This document shows, piece after piece, positions 62,401-64,000 of a stretch of 64,000 nt of DNA (position 1 is its first letter; every line of letters begins with the position of its first letter). The stretch comes from Chloroflexi bacterium HGW-Chloroflexi-6. GTDB lineage: Bacteria > Chloroflexota > Anaerolineae > Anaerolineales > Villigracilaceae. The DNA lies in assembly GCA_002840685.1 (NCBI GenBank), contig PHBU01000002.1, positions 62,001-126,000 on the forward strand, given 5' to 3'. Below the pieces are notes generated by a model, which was not told the origin of the DNA, made no database searches, and saw only the letters and a program-made list of their open reading frames with translations. Position numbers and translations under genes: made by a program.

Positions 62401-64000
62401 GTACCTATAGTAACCCCGGCTTCACCGCAATTTTTGGTGGGACTCCGGCTTCGCCCATCAATATCAATCTTGCTGCGGGCGGTGGTGGGCCAATGTATGG
62501 TTGGGTGACAAACAACACCATTACCAACGTAAATTCTCAAACTGGTCCGGGAATCCGTGTGATCACCAACGGAACTGATGCGGACAATTCGAATGTGCTG
62601 ACCATTGCGGTTAATAACAACAATATCTCGCAGGTTGCCAATTATGGTATTGAGATGGCTGCTCGCGATGGTAATAGCGATATCAACGCAACAGTCAATA
62701 ACAATACTGTCCAGCTGCTTGATCCATTATCTTCTGACGGGATACGTGTATCTGCCGGTGCAACCTCCGCTGACACAACCAGTGTTTGCCTCGCTATCTC
62801 TGGTAATGACTCAGATACGGCTGGCACAAACGGCATTCGCATTCGCAATCGCTTTGCTGGAACAACCTTCCGGCTGCCAAGCTATGGCGGAGCGGCCACA
62901 GACGGAGATGGAACGCATGATGCAGTTATCGCGCATCTGGCGGGGCTCAATAGCCAGTCTTCAAATATTAGCGCCGATCATGCGGTCGGTAATTCAGGGT
63001 TTACCAGCGGCGCAGCTTGTGCGACGCCAGTGGCCATGCAGCCCGATGGTAACATTTTTGTGCAGGCCCAGCCTGAAAGCAACCCGCAAGTAGAACTTGC
63101 CATCGCGTCCCAAGAAGTCAGCGGTTCGGGCCGTTCGAGCTTGGACGCAATCGTCAGGTCGGCAGTCGTTGAAGCACGCGAGATCGCCCCTGTTGCGCAG
63201 GCCTCCGATGCCAACCTGGGTAGCGGCAAGCCGCTTTTTGCGCTGGTGCAGCCGGCTCCGATCCAATCGGGCGATGTGCTTCCCACCGTTACCATTGGTA
63301 CGCTGCCTGCGGGCAAGAGCGTCACGATTGAATTCCGCGCAACGGTGGATGCTCTGGATCCCGGTGAAATTCGCACCCGCATCTTGAATCAAGGCACGGT
63401 CTCGGGTAGCAACTTTACTTCTCTCACGACCACCGATCCATCCCCCAATGCGGATCCCTTCTGTATTGCATCTCCCTCCATTGGAACCCAAACCTGCACC
63501 CCCGTTGACAGGCCCGATACGACCATCGTTTCGCTGACCCGCACCGACAGCAATCCCAATAACACAACTTCCGTAGGTTGGCAGATCATCTTTGCCAACC
63601 CGGTTAGCGGTCTCACCGCCAGCAATTTCAGTCTGGTACCGGGCGGTGGCGTAACAGGTGCCTCGATCGATTCGATTGGCACGGCAATCCAGGCATCCGA
63701 GCCGGATACCACCTGGAATATCACGGTTGATACTGGTACTGGCGATGGCACACTTGGTCTCAATTTTGTTAATGATACAAACACGAGCTATGAAGTCACC
63801 ACAACCCTGCCTTATGTTGGTGAGGTCTACACCATTGACAAAACTAGCCCAACCGTAACCGGTGCTACCTACAACAGCAACACTGGCTGCCTGGGTTCCA
63901 GCCCCTATTACTGCAATGCGAGCGATACCGTTCAAATTAGTGTCGCTTTTAGTGAAGTGGTGGCTGTGAATACCTTCGGCGGCACGCCCAGCCTGTCCTT
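59487..64000 (+). CDS. Giant surface protein with DUF11, Ig-like and beta-helix repeats, 3' partial
   Basis: Open from ATG 59487 (AAAGGAG upstream) to the window edge, 1504 codons with no stop, read codon by codon. N-terminal signal/anchor about residues 14-38. A DUF11 domain follows (SVTKSDAIIDDG to about 130, with KADPGETIEYSVFINNSGPDPA), then a cadherin-like module ending GFSGADHFDYVITDD. From WYVNNDAAAGGLG (about residue 242) onward are many short Asn/Gly/Thr-rich strands typical of a right-handed beta-helix. A second DUF11-type remnant (PAGKSVTIEFRATVDALDPG) and an Ig-like module (TTIVSLTRTDSNPNN) lie near the end. Probably a cell-surface adhesin or polysaccharide-binding protein. Its sorting signal is beyond the window. 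Confidence 0.85.
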   Translation, partial: MSSSNYFSRIHIWRILAFCLVALASTASVLATVTVARAAILAAPSISVTKSDAIIDDGVLLAEAADGKADPGETIEYSVFINNSGPDPATGVAFNDTIDANTTLLAGSINVSPLAGDDTYATIGNTLLEVGVTASGSPAVQVTSAAMDSLFDNDTEFLGDTFTLKSVEADSVAPFITATESGGSVTVEADGNFSYTPPVGFSGADHFDYVITDDGPDNIAGNADDLTGAGRVTINVNTQTVWYVNNDAAAGGLGRSSDPFDTLAEAQAASAANQTIYVFHAGGDLTGQNAGILLKDGQRLIGEGVELTMPVVLVHQGVNGPNPTSLKAAGSHPRIGNTGGNGISVSNDVPSEIRGLSISGFSNAIDLTIADASTGTLNIKDNIIFGATNDEGIDINHGGSGVLTLDVQNNTWNTSSPTHAGNALDVNATATGNLTLNFSNNTNILSTGANGIVLVDAGGSGLLTVTGFANNTIHGDTVGTGISANTVIFDATPGGSFDLVSGGTTTVGASGNGVGSSGMMLTSVSGNLSFTDLDIVASGGTGLSATSGVAYTGSAGFRLAVGAGVATVDANGGSAVNLSTVDMSLPFSAVTSVNSIGTGVSLGSVTGTFSAGTGSSITNAGTTDFVVSNSNATITYNGSITDASGPGVSLSTNTGSTIAFTGSLTISSGASTAFSAVGGGTLSATDTTSTLISTSGTALNVANTTIGASNLIFRSISSNGGSATGIILDNTGTIGGLQVLGDGSNTSFGGNGSGGTITNKSGTDGSNTTGVGIYLNNTSHVVLRRMNLSNFNNFAIRGLNVNNFILEYCTINHSSGKIGDNAAIDEGSIYFGIENPGGTNGLTGTATVTSCLIEDGFENNFKIANLSGTLSQFTMTGTTVRDTSTASPGNNGLEFRAQGTANITADITTSTFTGNRANGIQVTTTTEHTGTVDVEIGTAGVAGSGGTFTNNNIGVNIAHGSAGTLNFDVHRGTYSNPGFTAIFGGTPASPININLAAGGGGPMYGWVTNNTITNVNSQTGPGIRVITNGTDADNSNVLTIAVNNNNISQVANYGIEMAARDGNSDINATVNNNTVQLLDPLSSDGIRVSAGATSADTTSVCLAISGNDSDTAGTNGIRIRNRFAGTTFRLPSYGGAATDGDGTHDAVIAHLAGLNSQSSNISADHAVGNSGFTSGAACATPVAMQPDGNIFVQAQPESNPQVELAIASQEVSGSGRSSLDAIVRSAVVEAREIAPVAQASDANLGSGKPLFALVQPAPIQSGDVLPTVTIGTLPAGKSVTIEFRATVDALDPGEIRTRILNQGTVSGSNFTSLTTTDPSPNADPFCIASPSIGTQTCTPVDRPDTTIVSLTRTDSNPNNTTSVGWQIIFANPVSGLTASNFSLVPGGGVTGASIDSIGTAIQASEPDTTWNITVDTGTGDGTLGLNFVNDTNTSYEVTTTLPYVGEVYTIDKTSPTVTGATYNSNTGCLGSSPYYCNASDTVQISVAFSEVVAVNTFGGTPSLS

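Noticed and set aside
60431..63935. Several - strand open frames (for example 60431-61108, 61391-61804, 62994-63935)
   Set aside because: They lie opposite the Asn/Gly/Thr-rich repeats of the giant + strand gene, which reads through without a stop. Composition explains them.

Overview
The window looks like a chromosomal segment of a Chloroflexota bacterium, most likely class Anaerolineae. This is inferred from gene content, not from any marker gene: Thr/Pro-rich lipoproteins, PASTA- and DUF11-type surface proteins, an F420-type oxidoreductase, an ECF transporter, Mrp antiporter genes, and runs of aldo/keto reductases. GC content is moderate, Shine-Dalgarno sites are of the AGGAGG type, and genes are tightly packed with many ATGA/TAATG overlaps. 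I see no rRNA, tRNA, CRISPR array or transposase.

Region 1 (1-13231, + strand) is an oligopeptide ABC transport and catabolic cluster: an ATPase (cut by the window edge), a lipoprotein substrate-binding protein, two separate permease pairs, a small c-type cytochrome, a diaminopimelate decarboxylase-like enzyme, a DppA-type D-aminopeptidase, an alpha/beta-hydrolase fused to SH3 and NlpC/P60 domains, and an L-Ala-D/L-Glu epimerase. The set resembles the dpp-ykf cluster of Bacillus subtilis and fits import and complete breakdown of cell-wall peptides (L-Ala-gamma-D-Glu-mDAP and related).

Region 2 (13355-17413, - strand) is an ECF transporter operon: a DsrE/YedF-like protein, a PCC-domain (DUF296) protein, an S component, a T component and two ATPases. 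It is preceded by an 8-codon leader ORF and an intrinsic terminator, which suggests attenuation. A single alpha/beta hydrolase gene (17699-18640, + strand) follows.

Region 3 (18751-25039, - strand) is a MerR-led operon of oxidoreductases: three aldo/keto reductases, one zinc alcohol dehydrogenase, one LLM/F420-type enzyme, and two damaged genes. One damaged gene is a frameshifted DUF2255/aldo-keto reductase chimera, the other an NTF2-like gene with an internal deletion. The MerR promoter has the long 19-bp spacer typical of the family.

Region 4 (25125-30744, + strand) holds a small helical protein, an FtsZ without a C-terminal tail, a prolyl oligopeptidase and a GH3 glycosidase. Region 5 (30884-40926) is a cation-transport island: a Ca2+/cation antiporter, a six-gene Mrp operon (MrpAB fused, C, D, E, F, G), and on the other strand a second exchanger, a CBS-domain protein and an ArsB/NhaD transporter. 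Region 6 (41236-43504) encodes 6-phosphogluconolactonase and glucose-6-phosphate dehydrogenase.

Region 7 (43570-52280, - strand) holds cell-envelope genes: a V8-like protease translationally coupled to a membrane protein with Ig-like repeats and a PASTA domain, a lipoprotein, an ABC ATPase with two FtsX-like permeases, and a membrane protein with a cysteine-box C-terminus. Region 8 (52452-56468) has an AbrB-type regulator with a perfect 26-bp palindrome upstream, an interspersed repeat, a membrane-anchored PEP-synthase/rifampin-phosphotransferase-like enzyme, and a polytopic membrane protein. Region 9 (56699-64000, + strand) has a GNAT acetyltransferase, a DUF6916 protein, three tandem phage-tail-collar proteins and the first 1504 residues of a giant beta-helix surface protein that runs off the window. 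This last region is the best candidate for an unusual surface system.
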